Below, one piece after another: positions 51,045-59,712 of a stretch of 64,000 bases of DNA. The notes beneath the pieces are model-generated. The model saw only the letters and a list, made by a program, of their open reading frames with translations. It did not search any database and had not been told where the DNA came from. This DNA is from Micromonospora vinacea (lineage in GTDB: Bacteria > Actinomycetota > Actinomycetes > Mycobacteriales > Micromonosporaceae). Location of the stretch: positions 186,001-250,000 of the forward strand of contig NZ_JADOTY010000001.1 of the NCBI RefSeq assembly GCF_015751785.1, written 5' to 3'. A program made the translations under genes and the position numbers. The first letter of the stretch is position 1; every line of letters begins with the position of its first letter.

Positions 51045-52694
51045 TCAGGCGACCGGCTCGCGGGCCGAGTCGGCGTCGCGGTCGGTGCCCGGGGTGACCC
51101 GGGGGTCGCCCTCGTCGGCGAAGTAGTCGTCCGGCTCGGTGCCGTCGGCCCCTTCCTCGACCTTCGCGGCCCGCAAAACGAGCGTCACCAGCGCCGCCAC
51201 GGCCAGGTTGACCGCCACCGCGACGATGCCGACGTAGATCGTCCGGGTGGTGTCGAACCCGAACTCCGACAGCGGGAACGCCGAGCCGCCGAAGTGCTTC
51301 CGGGTCGGGCTGGCCACCTGGTAGAGCATCCACATGCCCAACCCCATGCCGGCTACCCAGCCGACGATCAGGCCGGTGCGGTGGAACCAGCGGGTGTAGA
51401 GGCCCAGCGCCACCGCCGGCAGCGTCTGCAGGATGATCACGCCACCGATCAGCTGGAGGTCGATGGAGAACTGCGGGTCGAGGAAGACGATGCAGGCCAC
51501 CGCGCCGACCTTCACCACCAGTGAGGTGATCTTCGAGACGTTCGCCTCCTGGGCCGGGGAGGCGTCCCGCTTCAGGTACTCCTTGTAGATGTTGCGGGTG
51601 AACAGGTTCGCCGCCGCGATCGACATGATCGCCGCGGGCACCAGCGCGCCGATGCCGATCGCCGCGTACGCGACACCGGCGAACCAGTCCGGGAACTGCT
51701 GGTCGAACAGCAGCGGGACGATGGTGTTGTTGTCCACCGAGCCGGCCGAGTTGCCGGGCAGCGGCTTCACACCGGCCGCGATGGCCATGTAGCCGAGCAG
51801 CGCGATCAACCCGAGCAGCAGGCTGTACGCGGGCAGCGCCGACATGTTCCGCTTGATCACGTCGCGGTTCCTGCTGGCCAGCACACCGGTGATGCTGTGC
51901 GGGTAGAGGAACAGCGCCAACGCCGAGCCGAGGGCCAGCGTCACGTACTGAAGCTGGTTGTTGCCGTTGAGCAGGATGCCGTCGTTCGGGTTGGGTGAGG
52001 CGTCGAACTTCGCGTCGGCGGCGGCGAAGATGTCACCCCAGCCGCCCAGCTTGTACGGCAGGTAGACGACCGCCACCAGGATCACGATGTAGATCAGGCT
52101 GTCCTTGACGAACGCGATCAGCGCGGGCGCGCGCAACCCCGACTGGTACGTGTAGGCGGCCAGGATGGCGAACGCGATGATGATCGGCAGGTGTCGGGCC
52201 AGTGCGTTGTCGCCGGTGACGCCCATCGTCTTGAGCACCGCCTCGATGCCGACGAGCTGCAACGCGATGTACGGCATGGTGGCGACGATGCCGGTGATCG
52301 CGATCAGCAGCGCCAGCACCGGCGAGTCGAACCGGTTGCGGACGAAGTCGGCCGGCGTGACGAACCCGTGCCGGTGCGACACCGACCAGAGCCGCACCAG
52401 CACCAGGAAGACCAGCGGGTAGATGACGATGGTGTACGGCACGGCGAAGAACCCGGCCGCGCCGGCACCGAACATCAACGCCGGCACCGCCACGAAGGTG
52501 TACGCGGTGTAGAGGTCACCGCCGACCAGGAACCAGGTGATCCAGCCGCCGAAGCTGCGCCCGCCCAGCCCCCACTCGTCCAGGTGCGCCATGTCCTTCG
52601 GTGCCCGCCACCGGGCGGCCACGAAGCCCATCACGCTGACCAGGAGGAACAGCACGGAGAAGACGATGATTTCGGTGAGATGGTCACGCCACAT
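51045..52694 (-). CDS. Sodium:solute symporter, monocarboxylate-type (MctP/ActP-like)
   Basis: 549 residues, 13 membrane segments. SSS traits: AHLDEWGLGGRSFGGWITWFLVGGDLYTAYTFVAVPALMFGAG at helices 1-2, and ALGSALALFLYPHSITGVLASRNRDVIKRNM in the middle. Highly acidic C-terminal tail. The DUF3311 protein encoded just upstream is the usual partner of monocarboxylate (pyruvate, lactate, acetate) carriers of this branch. ATG at 52694 overlaps the upstream stop by one base (TGATG). Confidence 0.92.
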   Translation of the reverse strand: MWRDHLTEIIVFSVLFLLVSVMGFVAARWRAPKDMAHLDEWGLGGRSFGGWITWFLVGGDLYTAYTFVAVPALMFGAGAAGFFAVPYTIVIYPLVFLVLVRLWSVSHRHGFVTPADFVRNRFDSPVLALLIAITGIVATMPYIALQLVGIEAVLKTMGVTGDNALARHLPIIIAFAILAAYTYQSGLRAPALIAFVKDSLIYIVILVAVVYLPYKLGGWGDIFAAADAKFDASPNPNDGILLNGNNQLQYVTLALGSALALFLYPHSITGVLASRNRDVIKRNMSALPAYSLLLGLIALLGYMAIAAGVKPLPGNSAGSVDNNTIVPLLFDQQFPDWFAGVAYAAIGIGALVPAAIMSIAAANLFTRNIYKEYLKRDASPAQEANVSKITSLVVKVGAVACIVFLDPQFSIDLQLIGGVIILQTLPAVALGLYTRWFHRTGLIVGWVAGMGLGMWMLYQVASPTRKHFGGSAFPLSEFGFDTTRTIYVGIVAVAVNLAVAALVTLVLRAAKVEEGADGTEPDDYFADEGDPRVTPGTDRDADSAREPVA

Positions 52695-52936
52695 CAGGAA
52701 CCACCCCGCTTCTTCGTCATCTGGTAGACCAACGTGGTGGTGCCGACGCCGAGCAGGATGAAGGCCAGTTGCAGCCAGTAGAAGCGTGGGAAGCCGAAGA
52801 CCCGGGGCGAGTCGCCATTGAAGAACGCCGGGATCAGCGGCACCACGATGGGGATGAAGAGCAACCAGTTCCAGGGGCTGTGGTCCTTCGCCCTGGACGG
52901 CGCCGTGGTGGGCGCCTCCGGTTCGGGTGCAGTCAT
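52694..52936 (-). CDS. DUF3311 small membrane protein
   Basis: 80 residues, two hydrophobic segments (NWLLFIPIVVPLIPAFFN and WLQLAFILLGVGTTTLVYQM) as in DUF3311 accessory subunits of SSS carriers. ATG at 52936 with GGAGG 8 nt upstream. Confidence 0.88.
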   Translation of the reverse strand: MTAPEPEAPTTAPSRAKDHSPWNWLLFIPIVVPLIPAFFNGDSPRVFGFPRFYWLQLAFILLGVGTTTLVYQMTKKRGGS

Positions 52937-53089
52937 CTGACACACCTCCGGGGAGTCGAGGCATTGGCTGTAACGGCCGGAGGCTACGACTCTGTGACGG
53001 CGGTCACTGTGCCCGCCTGGGAGGTGCTGCGCCCAACGGCCGACCGGGTGCGCCGAACGGCGCGCCCAACCAGCCGAAGGGTGAACGGC

Positions 53090-54253
53090 TCAGAGAGCGG
53101 AGAGGTGGGCGGTGTCGTTGACGGTGCGCACGGCCACGCCGCCGTCGGGCCACATGTCGAGCACCGAGATGCCGGCCGCGTCCAGGAAGAGCCGGTGCAG
53201 GAAGCCGTCACCGGCCGCGAGGGCGTCGCGCAGCACCAGCTTGATCGGCGAGACGTGCGAGACGACCACCACTGTCTCACCGGGGTACGCGGTGAGCAGC
53301 CCGGAGATGACGCGGTGCGCGCGTTCGGCGACGTGGGTGAACGACTCCCCGCCCGGCGGCGCGATCCGGGGTGAGGCGAGCCAGGCGTCCATCTCCCCCG
53401 GCCACTGCTGGCGCACCTCGGCGAAGGTGCGCCCCTCCCACTGGCCGAAGTCGCACTCGATCAGGTCGTCCTCGGTGCGGACCGGCACGTCACCGAGCGC
53501 CCCGGCGATCGACGCCGCGGTGGCCGTACACCGGGACAACGGTGAGCTGAGCACGGCCGCGACGGACGGCGCCAGCTCGGCCACCCGGGCGGCGGTGGCC
53601 CGGGCCTGGGCCCGGCCGCGCTCGGAGAGCGGCACGTCGCCGCGCCCGGAGTAGCGCTTCTGCTCGGTGTACGGGGTCTCGCCGTGCCGGACCAGGATGA
53701 GCCGGGTGGCGGTGAAGGTCGGCCGTGGCTCCCAGGAGGCCGGCGCGGTGGCCGGGTCGCTGCCGGTCGCGGGTGTCCCCGCGGGCTGCTCGGTGCCTGC
53801 CGCCGCGGGACGGGCGGGGGCCGCGGTCGCCGGGGGACGACCAGCGGCTGCGTCCATGGCGGCGTTGGCGAGGGCGTCGGCGTGCCGGTTCTGCTCGCGT
53901 GGGATCCAGCTGAACCGGACCGCGCTGAACCGACCCACCAGCGCGGCGGCCTGGGCGGCGAGGGGCCGCAGGCCGGGGTGCTTGATCTGCCACCGGCCGC
54001 ACATCTGCTCGACCACCAGCTTGGAGTCCATCCGGACGTCCACCTCGGCGGCGCCGAGTTCGGCGGCGGCGGTCAGCCCGGCGATCAGGCCCTGGTACTC
54101 GGCGACGTTGTTGGTGGCCGTGCCGAGCGACTCGGATCGCTCGGCGAGCACCTCACCGGTCTCCGGGTCGCGGACCACCGCGCCGTAGCCGGCCGGGCCG
54201 GGATTGCCCCGGGACCCACCGTCGGCCTCGATGGAGACCACGCGTGGCGCCAC
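53090..54253 (-). CDS. Bifunctional RNase HI / acid phosphatase (histidine phosphatase)
   Basis: 387 residues. N-terminal RNase H domain (1-135): IEADGGSRGNPGPAGYG, NNVAEYQGLIAGL and RMDSKLVVEQ supply the acidic metal ligands; WIPREQNRHADALANAAMD follows. After a Pro/Ala-rich linker (136-180) comes a histidine-phosphatase domain with RHGETPYTEQKRYSGRGD near 190 and VVSHVSPIKLVLRDAL near 325. This fusion is known from mycobacteria (Rv2228c type), where it acts on RNA/DNA hybrids and as a phosphatase (CobC-like). GTG at 54253, 3 bp after the zinc-ribbon gene. Confidence 0.94.
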   Translation of the reverse strand: MAPRVVSIEADGGSRGNPGPAGYGAVVRDPETGEVLAERSESLGTATNNVAEYQGLIAGLTAAAELGAAEVDVRMDSKLVVEQMCGRWQIKHPGLRPLAAQAAALVGRFSAVRFSWIPREQNRHADALANAAMDAAAGRPPATAAPARPAAAGTEQPAGTPATGSDPATAPASWEPRPTFTATRLILVRHGETPYTEQKRYSGRGDVPLSERGRAQARATAARVAELAPSVAAVLSSPLSRCTATAASIAGALGDVPVRTEDDLIECDFGQWEGRTFAEVRQQWPGEMDAWLASPRIAPPGGESFTHVAERAHRVISGLLTAYPGETVVVVSHVSPIKLVLRDALAAGDGFLHRLFLDAAGISVLDMWPDGGVAVRTVNDTAHLSAL

Positions 54254-54256
54254 GAC

Positions 54257-54994
54257 CTACAGGCCCGACTCGTTGGTACGGACCATGATCCGTCGGCAGT
54301 CCTCGCAGCGGACCACGTCGTCGGGGGCGGCCTTGCGGATCCGGGCCAGGTCGGCGCCGGACAGGTCCAGGCGGCACCCGCCGCAGCGGCCCGCGGTGAG
54401 CAGCGCGGCACCCAACCCGGTGTCCTCGCGGATCTTGTCGTAGAGGTTGACCAGGTCGCTCGGGAGGTCGGCGGCGAGCGGCTGACGGGCCCCCCGCTTG
54501 AACTCCTCCTCCTTGGCGATCTCGGCCAGCGCTTCGTCGCGGCGCTGCTCGGTCGCGGCCCGCTTGTCCCGGGTCTCGGCCAGTCGCTGCTCCACGCCGT
54601 CCAGGACGCCCTGCGCGGTTTCCCGCTGCTCCATCAGCTCCAGCTCGGCGTCCTCAAGGTCGCCCTGGCGGCGCTTCAGCGAGACCAGCTCATGCTGGAG
54701 CGCCTCCAGCTCTCGGGCCGGGCCGGTGCCGGCGGCCAGCCGGTTCTCGTCCTTCTCCTTGCGGGCCCGGACCTGCTCGACGTCCTTCTCCAACCGGGCG
54801 ATGTCCCGGTCCAGGTCGTCCACCGCCACCTGGGCGCGGACCCGCTCGTCCTCCATCGACGACAACTCCCGGGCCAGCGACTCCAGCTCGGCCCGCTCAG
54901 GCAGCGACCGCCGACGGTGGGCGAGCTGGGCGAGGTTGGTGTCGATCGCCTGGAGGTCGAGCAGGCGGCGCTGCACCTGAGGGTCAGCCTTCAC
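54257..54994 (-). CDS. Coiled-coil protein with C4 zinc ribbon
   Basis: 245 residues. Long coiled coil (about 10-185, Glu/Arg/Leu-rich, for example LARELSSMEDERVRAQVAVDDLDRDIARLEKDVEQ) and a C-terminal zinc ribbon with CGGC and CEDC (about 203-232). Same plan as the mycobacterial Rv2229c and CT398-type proteins. Function unresolved. GTG at 54994, AAGGAG upstream; overlaps the NIF3 gene by 11 bp. Confidence 0.9.
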   Translation of the reverse strand: MKADPQVQRRLLDLQAIDTNLAQLAHRRRSLPERAELESLARELSSMEDERVRAQVAVDDLDRDIARLEKDVEQVRARKEKDENRLAAGTGPARELEALQHELVSLKRRQGDLEDAELELMEQRETAQGVLDGVEQRLAETRDKRAATEQRRDEALAEIAKEEEFKRGARQPLAADLPSDLVNLYDKIREDTGLGAALLTAGRCGGCRLDLSGADLARIRKAAPDDVVRCEDCRRIMVRTNESGL

Positions 54995-55856
54995 GGTCGG
55001 GCTCCTTGTCGTCCACAACGGGTGCGGCGGCGTGCACGGTCCACGGGTCGGTGTCCAGGTCGGACACCAGCGTCTCGACGTCCAGCGCCTCCCGGAGGAA
55101 GGCGGCCAGGTCGTCCAGCCACGGTCGTTCGGTCGCCCAGTGGGCGGCGTCGATCAGGGCGGGACCATCGGCGGCGAGGTGCTCGCCGGCCGGGTGGTGC
55201 CGCAGGTCGGCGGTGAGGAACGCGTCCACCCCGGCGGCGGTCGCGGCGCCGAGGAAGCTGTCCCCCGACCCGCCGCTGACGGCGAGGGTACGAACCATAC
55301 GCCCGGGATCCCCCGCCGCGCGAACTCCCCAGGACGTGACGGGGAGCACCGAGGCGGCGTGCCGGGTCAGTTCGGCGAGAGTCATCGGCTGGGGCAGCTC
55401 GCCGATCCGGCCGAAACCCCTGTCGTCGCCGTGGGCGGGCGAACCGGGCACGGGCCGCTGGAGCGGGCGGAGGTCGGTGAGCCCGAAGCGGGCGGCGAGG
55501 GCGTCGGAGACGCCCGGGGAGGCCACGTCGGCGTTGGTGTGTGCCGCGTAGAGCGCCACCCCGGCCCGGATCAACCGGTGGATGATCCGCCCCTTGAAGG
55601 TCGTCGCCGCAACCGACGACACCCCGCGCAGCAGCAGCGGATGATGCGCGACGATCATGTCCGCGTCGGCGGCGAGGGCTTCGTCGACGGTTTCGGGCAC
55701 CACGTCGACCACGCAGAGCACCCGGCGGACCGGGGCGGCCGGCTCGCCGAGCACCAGGCCCACCCGGTCCCACTCTTCCGCCCAGACTGGCGGAAAGCGC
55801 CGTTCCAGCTCGGCCACCACGTCGCTGACAGTGGAAGCGGATCCGCTTGTGCTCAC
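54984..55856 (-). CDS. NIF3-like (GTP cyclohydrolase I type 2) family protein
   Basis: 290 residues. NIF3 motifs: WAEEWDRVGLVLG, MIVAHHPLLLRGVSSV near 65 and GVALYAAHTNADVASPGVSDALA near 100, then the C-terminal HHPAGEH segment; the His residues bind two metals. The family is widespread and still poorly defined. First gene of the three-gene operon (NIF3, zinc ribbon, RNase H/phosphatase) also seen in mycobacteria. GTG at 55856 preferred; a GTG ten codons upstream is possible. Confidence 0.9.
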   Translation of the reverse strand: MSTSGSASTVSDVVAELERRFPPVWAEEWDRVGLVLGEPAAPVRRVLCVVDVVPETVDEALAADADMIVAHHPLLLRGVSSVAATTFKGRIIHRLIRAGVALYAAHTNADVASPGVSDALAARFGLTDLRPLQRPVPGSPAHGDDRGFGRIGELPQPMTLAELTRHAASVLPVTSWGVRAAGDPGRMVRTLAVSGGSGDSFLGAATAAGVDAFLTADLRHHPAGEHLAADGPALIDAAHWATERPWLDDLAAFLREALDVETLVSDLDTDPWTVHAAAPVVDDKEPDREG

Positions 55857-55938
55857 GGCGGGCCAGCTTACCGGCGTGGAGGCCACCGGGCGGTCACACC
55901 CGGCCCGGCCACGTCGCGCGGGAGGTCTGCCGGAGGCG

Positions 55939-56511
55939 CTACGCGGCGCTCCAGGAGACGGTCTGCAACGCCGCCAGCGGCATCGCCCAGGGGAAGGTGT
56001 GCGTGTGCTGTTCCCCCGTTCCGGGTGGATGCAGGGCGATCACATCGTCGCCGAAGAGCACAGTGACGCCCCACTCGGCCAGCCGGGCCACCCCGGCACG
56101 GAACGCCGGATGGCAGGCCATCGCCGCGTTGGTGTACGGCACCGCGACGATGGGGACACCCTTGCCCTGGGCCTCGACCAACAACCCGAGCGCCAGGGTG
56201 TCGGTGATCCCGGCCGCCCACTTGTTGACGGTGTTGACGGTGGCCGGGCAGACGATCATGGCGTCGGCGGGCGGCAACACGTCCGGGTCACCGGGATTCT
56301 TGTAGTGCGTCCGCACCGGGTGGCCGGTCTGCCGGATCAGGGCCGGCTGGTCGATGAACTTCGCGCCGTCCGGCGTGGTGACCACGCAGACGTCCCAACC
56401 GTCCTGTTGGGCCAGGTCGACCAGACGGCCGACGTGCCGGGCCAGCGGCGAACCGCAGGCGATGACGTAGAGCACCTCGCGGCGCCCGCTGTTGCGCGCT
56501 GCACCGGCCAT
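55939..56511 (-). CDS. Flavoprotein (phosphopantothenoylcysteine decarboxylase-like)
   Basis: 190 residues, HFCD flavoprotein fold: VLYVIACGSPLARHVGRLVDLAQQDGW, then ADAMIVCPATVNTVNKWAAGITDTLALGL (the flavin- and substrate-binding PATxNT segment, near 85-113) and VPIVAVPYTNAAMACHPAF. It is a single-domain member, not CoaBC. Possible acyl-Cys or peptidyl-Cys decarboxylase; no peptide substrate gene is nearby. Starts ATG 56511 (GTG at 56514 adjacent). Confidence 0.85.
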   Translation of the reverse strand: MAGAARNSGRREVLYVIACGSPLARHVGRLVDLAQQDGWDVCVVTTPDGAKFIDQPALIRQTGHPVRTHYKNPGDPDVLPPADAMIVCPATVNTVNKWAAGITDTLALGLLVEAQGKGVPIVAVPYTNAAMACHPAFRAGVARLAEWGVTVLFGDDVIALHPPGTGEQHTHTFPWAMPLAALQTVSWSAA

Positions 56512-56527
56512 CACACCGGCTCCGCGC

Positions 56528-57757
56528 TCATACCCCTACTCCCATGTGCTCAGCCAACTCCGCTACCGGAGAAGGCGGCGCACCACGTGTGCGACGGAGG
56601 ATGTCGGACATCACCTCGTGCGCGATCGGCCGGCAGCGGATCTCCGACGGAGCGAGCCGATCACCGAGCAGCAGCATCTCGCCGGCGTTCGCCACGTCAC
56701 CCAGCTGGGCGTACCCGCGGGCGATGTCGAGCAGGTGGTGGGCGCGACGCTCGGGCAGCAGCGCGTTGAACGAGGGCTCCGCGATGCGCAGCTGGTGCAC
56801 CTCCACGGCCCGCCCCCCGTCGCCCAGCTCCACCGCGGCGGCGGCCCGGTGCAGTTCGACATTGGTCGGACCGAACGACGTCCAGTAGTGGTTGTGGTCG
56901 CCGCCGAGCAGGGTGGCGGCCTCCTGCGCGCAGTTGATCAGGTCGTCGACGCTGGCCGAGTCGCCGATGCGGGACGCTGCCATCGCGCCCTGGAGCAGCA
57001 GCATCCCGTAGACGGAGAGCCGGGCCGGGGAGACCTCGTTGCTCCCACCCGGTGCCAGTCGGTTGGCGATCTGGACGTTCAGCTCCAGCGCGGGACGGGC
57101 CCGCCCCATCGCGACCAGGGCGTTGCACACCCGGGTGGTGGCGATCCCGGCCAGCAGCGGGTCGTCGGCCCGCTGGGCCACCGCCATGGACCGGTCGGCG
57201 GCCAACCAGGCGAGCTCGCACTCGCCGAGCTTGCGCAGCACGGAGGAGGCGATCTGGTAGACCTGCCCGAGCAGGTGGGCCGCCTCGGCGGCCCGGTCAC
57301 CGCCGTAGGCGGCGTCGGCCGCCTGGGCGTCGCGCAGCAGCTTCGGCAGCGCCCGGGTGAGCATCCCGTAGCGGCCGTACTGGTAGGTGAGCCAGGCGTG
57401 GTTGACGGCCTTGCGCATGTCGTCCATCGGCGGCGGGTACGGCGCCGCGTCGAAATACGCGCTCATCGAGTCGTAGCGTTCCAGCGCCGCCCGGATCTCC
57501 TGCACCTCGACCTGGTCGATGCAGTTGAGGGCGTCGGCGCGCCGCTCCGGATCCTTGCCCATGAGCAGCTGCACATCCATCTGGAGGATGTCGGCGATCT
57601 CGTAGAGGACGGAGAACTTGTCCAACCGGCGGACGCCGCGTTCGACCTTGTCCACCCAGCTCTTGGACTTGCCCAGCCGGTCCGCGAAGACCTGCTGCGA
57701 CATCTTGCGTCGCCCCCGCCAGTAGGCAACTCGCCGTCCTATGGGTAGCTCGTCCAT
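56528..57757 (-). CDS. XRE-type HTH regulator with TPR-like C-terminal domain
   Basis: 409 residues. HTH at 8-65 (RVAYWRGRRKMSQQVFADRLGKSKSWVDKVERGVRRLD) and about 320 residues of helical repeats (LAWLAADRSMAVAQRADDPLLAGIATTRVCNAL and similar). Resembles actinobacterial regulators of development and secondary metabolism. ATG at 57757 with GGAGG 9 nt upstream. Divergent from the prim-pol gene over a 248-bp region with two inverted repeats. Confidence 0.88.
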   Translation of the reverse strand: MDELPIGRRVAYWRGRRKMSQQVFADRLGKSKSWVDKVERGVRRLDKFSVLYEIADILQMDVQLLMGKDPERRADALNCIDQVEVQEIRAALERYDSMSAYFDAAPYPPPMDDMRKAVNHAWLTYQYGRYGMLTRALPKLLRDAQAADAAYGGDRAAEAAHLLGQVYQIASSVLRKLGECELAWLAADRSMAVAQRADDPLLAGIATTRVCNALVAMGRARPALELNVQIANRLAPGGSNEVSPARLSVYGMLLLQGAMAASRIGDSASVDDLINCAQEAATLLGGDHNHYWTSFGPTNVELHRAAAAVELGDGGRAVEVHQLRIAEPSFNALLPERRAHHLLDIARGYAQLGDVANAGEMLLLGDRLAPSEIRCRPIAHEVMSDILRRTRGAPPSPVAELAEHMGVGV

Positions 57758-57858
57758 CTCCCCATCCTCCCCTGCCACCGACGACCAATCGAGTCGGGGC
57801 GATGTCCGCGGGTGCGGCGACTTCTGTTCACTTTCAGGTTTTGCCTGGTCGCACAGGA

Positions 57859-57875
57859 TGTACGTCAGCCGTACA
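57859..57875. promoter_or_regulatory. Candidate operator: TGTACG-n5-CGTACA
   Basis: 6-bp perfect arms around TCAGC, about 102 bp upstream of the XRE-TPR start. Placed in the shared divergent promoter region. Confidence 0.5.
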
Positions 57876-57893
57876 GCTGGTCCTCGTACTTTT

Positions 57894-57908
57894 CGTGCAA
57901 GTTGCACG
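57894..57908. promoter_or_regulatory. Candidate operator: 15-bp perfect palindrome
   Basis: CGTGCAA-G-TTGCACG. 35 bp (about 3.3 turns) from the first inverted repeat, roughly midway in the divergent gap. Confidence 0.55.
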
Positions 57909-58005
57909 AGCCGTTCGTCAACCTCAACGATCGTGGGTTACGGCAGTGACGGTGCTCGACATGCGACCTGGCGAACGCCGGGCCCGACGAGAGGAGTTGG
58001 CACAC

Positions 58006-58677
58006 ATGTGGGGGAATGTCGGACCACGCGTCGCCGAACTGTCGCCGCTGGAACGCGTCCGGCTGCGCCGGGTCGCCATCCGGTACGCCGTACACGGCTG
58101 GGAGGTCACCCCGGGTGCCTGTCTGGCCCGCAGCCGCTTCGTCTGCGGCCGGGCCGGCTGTCCCACAGTGGGCTGCCACCCCGCCCTGGAGAACTGGGAA
58201 ATGGCCGCCAGCGCCGACCCGGCCCGGGTGGCGACCTGGTGGCGGAGCCGACCGCACGGGGTGCTGCTGCCCACCGGCCGGGCCTTCGACGTGCTGGAGG
58301 TGCCCGCCCACCTCGGCCGGCACGTGCTCGATGCGGTCCAGATCCACCCGGCCGGCACCGGCGTACGCGGGCCGGTGCTTGTCACGCCCACCGGGAGGTG
58401 GATGTTCCTGGTCCGCCCCGGCGATCCGCTCCGACCGGAGTTGGAGCACTGCTTCCACGTGGTCCGGCACGGGCCGGGCTCGTGGATCCCCGCGCCGCCC
58501 ACCCGGCTGCCGGAGGGCACGGTCCGCTGGGCGGTCGCCCCCGAGCAGGCGCGCTGGCAGCTGCCGGATTCCTACCTCGTACAGAACACGTTGATCGGGG
58601 CGCTGCGGGCCACCGGGGTGACGCTCGCCCCCGACCTGCTCCCCGGTCACCTGCCGCTGCCCCGGCGAGGCATGTGA
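58006..58677 (+). CDS. Bifunctional DNA primase/polymerase (prim-pol) N-terminal domain protein
   Basis: 223 residues. It shows the prim-pol pattern: RYAVHGWEVTPGACL, Cys-rich RFVCGRAGCPTVGCHPALENWEMAAS with a zinc-like Cys/His set, VATWWRSRPHGVLLPTGRAFDVLEVP near 65-95 and WIPAPPTRLPEGTVRWAV. Domain alone, without helicase, so its replication role is unclear; such stand-alone forms are frequent in actinobacterial chromosomes. ATG at 58006 with GAGGAG 9 nt upstream is preferred over ATG 57961. Confidence 0.82.
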   Translation: MWGNVGPRVAELSPLERVRLRRVAIRYAVHGWEVTPGACLARSRFVCGRAGCPTVGCHPALENWEMAASADPARVATWWRSRPHGVLLPTGRAFDVLEVPAHLGRHVLDAVQIHPAGTGVRGPVLVTPTGRWMFLVRPGDPLRPELEHCFHVVRHGPGSWIPAPPTRLPEGTVRWAVAPEQARWQLPDSYLVQNTLIGALRATGVTLAPDLLPGHLPLPRRGM

Positions 58678-58683
58678 AAGCGG

Positions 58684-58705
58684 CCGGATCGACGATTCGA
58701 TCCGG
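58684..58705 (+). terminator. Terminator after the prim-pol gene
   Basis: CCGGATCGA (58684-58692), CGAT loop, TCGATCCGG (58697-58705), 6 bp after the stop codon. The 235 bp from here to the apbE end contain a short Pro/Arg-rich open frame (58783-58944) with a GGGGGA in front, which I do not call as a gene. Confidence 0.75.
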
Positions 58706-58940
58706 TGCCCGACAGCGTCGCCGAGGCGCCGGTCCTCGTTGACAGGGGGACGGTGCGAACGCGCGCCACGAACGGGGGAACGATGTCCAGCAACGACAGA
58801 GCGCCTCACCCCGGCGGCACCGAGCCGCCCCGGCGCAGCCACCCAGGACGCCGGTGGGCCGGCACCCGACCGTCCGGCTCCCGCCCCGGCCGCCCACGCC
58901 CCACCGGCTCCCGCCCAGCCGGCACCCACCGCCCCCTCCG

Positions 58941-59711
58941 CTAGTCGGTCAGCGGGAGGGCGACTGAGTGGTACTGGCGGGCGTTGTCGGTTATCGCCGC
59001 GTGGGTGTGGTCGTCCAGGCGGTTCAGCCAGTTGAGGCCGGGGGTGCCCATGGCGAGGGCGGCGGTGGCGTACGCGTCGGCCACCCCAAGGTCGGTGCCG
59101 ACCACAGTCACCGAGCGCAGCCCACTGGCCGGCGCGCCCCGGCGCGGGTCCAGCACGTGCCGTCCCCGCTCGTAGACGCCGGACGTGGCCACGGCCAGGT
59201 CGGTCCCGGTGAGCACCAGGCAGGCCGCCATCGCGTCCCACGGGTGCCGGATGCCGATGCGCCACGGCTCCCCGGACGGCGACAAACCCCGCACCCGTAC
59301 GTCGCCGCCGGCGTTCACGCAGTGGTTGACGGCACCGGCGGCGACCAGGCGGTCCGAGGCGATCTGAGCGGCCCAGCCCTTGACGAAGCCGGACGGGTCG
59401 AGTCGACCGGTGGCGTACGCGTCGAAGAATCCGTCGGTGGCGCCCCACAGGTCGGCGCAGGTCTCCAGCACGTACCGCAGGTCCGCGGACGCCTCGGAGA
59501 GCAGCACCTCACCCCTGTCGAAGCGGCACACCTCGCTGTCCGGCTTGTAGGTGCTGAATCGCGCGTCCACCTCGTGCATCCAGGCGAAGACCTCGTCCGC
59601 CAACTGGCGCAGCGTCGCCGGTGGCAGGTCGTCGGCGAGGTCCAGGGTGATCGTCGTACCCATGATCTGTTCGACCCGGCACAGCCCGGGTCGGGTCAGC
59701 GTGGCCCGCAC
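58941..59711 (-). CDS. apbE: FAD:protein FMN transferase
   Basis: 256 residues. ApbE traits: IMGTTITLDLADD at the start, STYKPDSEVCRFD near 50, LDPSGFVKGWAAQIAS near 110, VNAGGDVRVRG near 130 and the Mg-site ADAYATAALAMG near 220. The enzyme cleaves FAD and attaches FMN to a Thr of an exported protein; the target is the SGAT protein encoded immediately upstream. GTG at 59711 chosen since the residues RVEQIMGT precede the motif as in homologues; ATG 59673 is the alternative. No signal peptide seen. Confidence 0.93.
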   Translation of the reverse strand: MRATLTRPGLCRVEQIMGTTITLDLADDLPPATLRQLADEVFAWMHEVDARFSTYKPDSEVCRFDRGEVLLSEASADLRYVLETCADLWGATDGFFDAYATGRLDPSGFVKGWAAQIASDRLVAAGAVNHCVNAGGDVRVRGLSPSGEPWRIGIRHPWDAMAACLVLTGTDLAVATSGVYERGRHVLDPRRGAPASGLRSVTVVGTDLGVADAYATAALAMGTPGLNWLNRLDDHTHAAITDNARQYHSVALPLTD

Positions 59712-59712
59712 G

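Noticed and set aside
58783..58944. 53-codon plus-strand open frame after the prim-pol gene
   Set aside because: A GGGGGA precedes the ATG, but the product is Pro/Arg/Gly-rich, overlaps the apbE end and follows a terminator.
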